A stretch of 5,544 bases of DNA, from positions 1 through 5,544 of the forward strand of contig CAYXXN010000147.1 in assembly GCA_964469055.1 (NCBI GenBank). The letters are read 5' to 3'. A program made the position numbers and the translations under genes. The stretch comes from CAYXXN01 sp964469055 (GTDB taxonomy: Bacteria > Acidobacteriota > Thermoanaerobaculia > Multivoradales > JAHEKO01). The notes under the pieces are model-generated. The model did no database searches. It was not told the origin of the DNA and saw only the letters and a program-made list of their open reading frames with translations. This document shows positions 4,910 to 5,544 of the stretch, piece after piece; position 1 is the first letter of the stretch; every line of letters starts with the position of its first letter.

Positions 4910-5544
4910 CGGTGTCGCGGGCGAAGGCGATGACACCGTCGACCAGCGTGAGGTCGACGCGGACTTCGGGGATCTCGTCGACCGGCACCTGCATGGGATC
5001 GCGGTCGAAGACGACGATGTCGGCGCGCTTGCCCACTTCCAGGCTGCCGACAGCGTCGTCGAGGAAGAGAGAGTAGGCGGCGTCGAGGGTGAATCCGCGC
5101 AGCGCCTCTTCTCGCGTGAGGCTTTCCTCGGGGTGCCAGCCCGCAGCCGGCAGCTTGCCCGCTAGGTCGCGCCGGGTGACGGCGGCGTACAGACCGAGTA
5201 GGGGGTTGGCGCTCTCGACGGGGAAGTCGCTGCCGAGCGCGAGCTGGCCACCGGCGTCTAGCACCTTGCGCCAGGCGTAGGCGCCGAGCGCGCGGCGCGG
5301 CCCGATCCGCGCCTCGGCCCACGGTCCGTCGGAGGTGGCGTGGGTGGGCTGCATCGAGGCGATGATCCCGAGCTCGGCCATCCTCTCGATGTCGGCCAGC
5401 CGCATCACCTGGGCATGCTCGATGCGCCAGCGCAGGTCGCGCAGCGGTCCGCCGCCGGCGGCCTCCAGGGCGTCGAGGGCGATCAGATTGCCGCGATCCC
5501 CGATGGCGTGAATTCCTACTTGGAAGCCGGCGGTCCGCGCGCGC
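4902..5544 (-). CDS. YtcJ-like amidohydrolase, C-terminal part (cut by window edge)
   Basis: The frame is open to the right edge, so only the last 213 residues of a protein that is usually about 540-560 residues long are visible. It belongs to the amidohydrolase superfamily (Amidohydro_3, YtcJ-like), metal-dependent hydrolases of C-N or C-O bonds whose substrates are mostly unknown. In the visible part, GIHAIGDRGN (His12) and RIEHAQ (His43) carry likely metal ligands, SMQPTHATSD follows, and LGSDFPVES supplies the catalytic Asp106. The C-terminal pattern (LTREEALRGFTLDAAYSLFLDD, then GSLEVGKRADIVVFDRDP) is the return of the chain into the small beta-sandwich domain. There is no frameshift or stop, so nothing suggests decay. 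The N-terminal HxH motif and any signal peptide lie outside the window. It overlaps the methyltransferase gene by 8 bp and is the upstream gene of that operon here. The substrate is not predictable from this part. Confidence 0.88.
   Translation of the reverse strand, partial: RARTAGFQVGIHAIGDRGNLIALDALEAAGGGPLRDLRWRIEHAQVMRLADIERMAELGIIASMQPTHATSDGPWAEARIGPRRALGAYAWRKVLDAGGQLALGSDFPVESANPLLGLYAAVTRRDLAGKLPAAGWHPEESLTREEALRGFTLDAAYSLFLDDAVGSLEVGKRADIVVFDRDPMQVPVDEIPEVRVDLTLVDGVIAFARDTDG

Overview
The window is a high-GC (about 70% in most coding stretches), gene-dense bacterial chromosome segment. The signal-peptide-bearing methyltransferase suggests a Gram-negative envelope. The gene set and protein style would fit an Acidobacteriota- or Myxococcota/Deltaproteobacteria-like genome, but that placement is only an impression. 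Nothing looks like a mobile element, phage, CRISPR array, tRNA or rRNA.

Left part, plus strand. Bases 1-288 carry no convincing gene and are less GC-rich (about 61% by hand count over 1-240). They hold two adjacent inverted repeats (106-119 and a 21-bp perfect palindrome at 125-145). Next comes a short gene for a 51-residue hydrophobic protein (289-444), then three tightly packed genes: an RsbW/SpoIIAB-type ATP-binding kinase (529-945), a STAS-domain anti-sigma-factor antagonist (948-1298) and a GAF/SpoIIE-type PP2C phosphatase (1300-2877). Gaps of 2 nt and 1 nt imply translational coupling. Together these three are a complete partner-switching circuit. The phosphatase senses a signal through its GAF region and dephosphorylates the STAS protein; the unphosphorylated STAS protein then binds the kinase and frees whatever target the kinase holds. 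No sigma factor or other target is encoded in the window.

Right part, minus strand. Read in the direction of transcription, the genes are a YtcJ-like amidohydrolase (its N-terminal part lies beyond the window), a protein-L-isoaspartate O-methyltransferase with an apparent signal peptide, and a TldD/PmbA-family protein of the TldE (non-zinc) type. Junctions are an 8-bp overlap and a 9-bp gap, so this is probably one operon.

The two operons converge and overlap by 8 bp. The overlap is exactly the self-complementary octamer TCAGCTGA, so both genes end with the same AGC-TGA (Ser-stop), and no intergenic terminator exists between them.

I see no wholly new system. The points most worth a second look are the partner-switching module without a visible target, the small membrane protein in front of it, the predicted exported methyltransferase, and the palindromes upstream.
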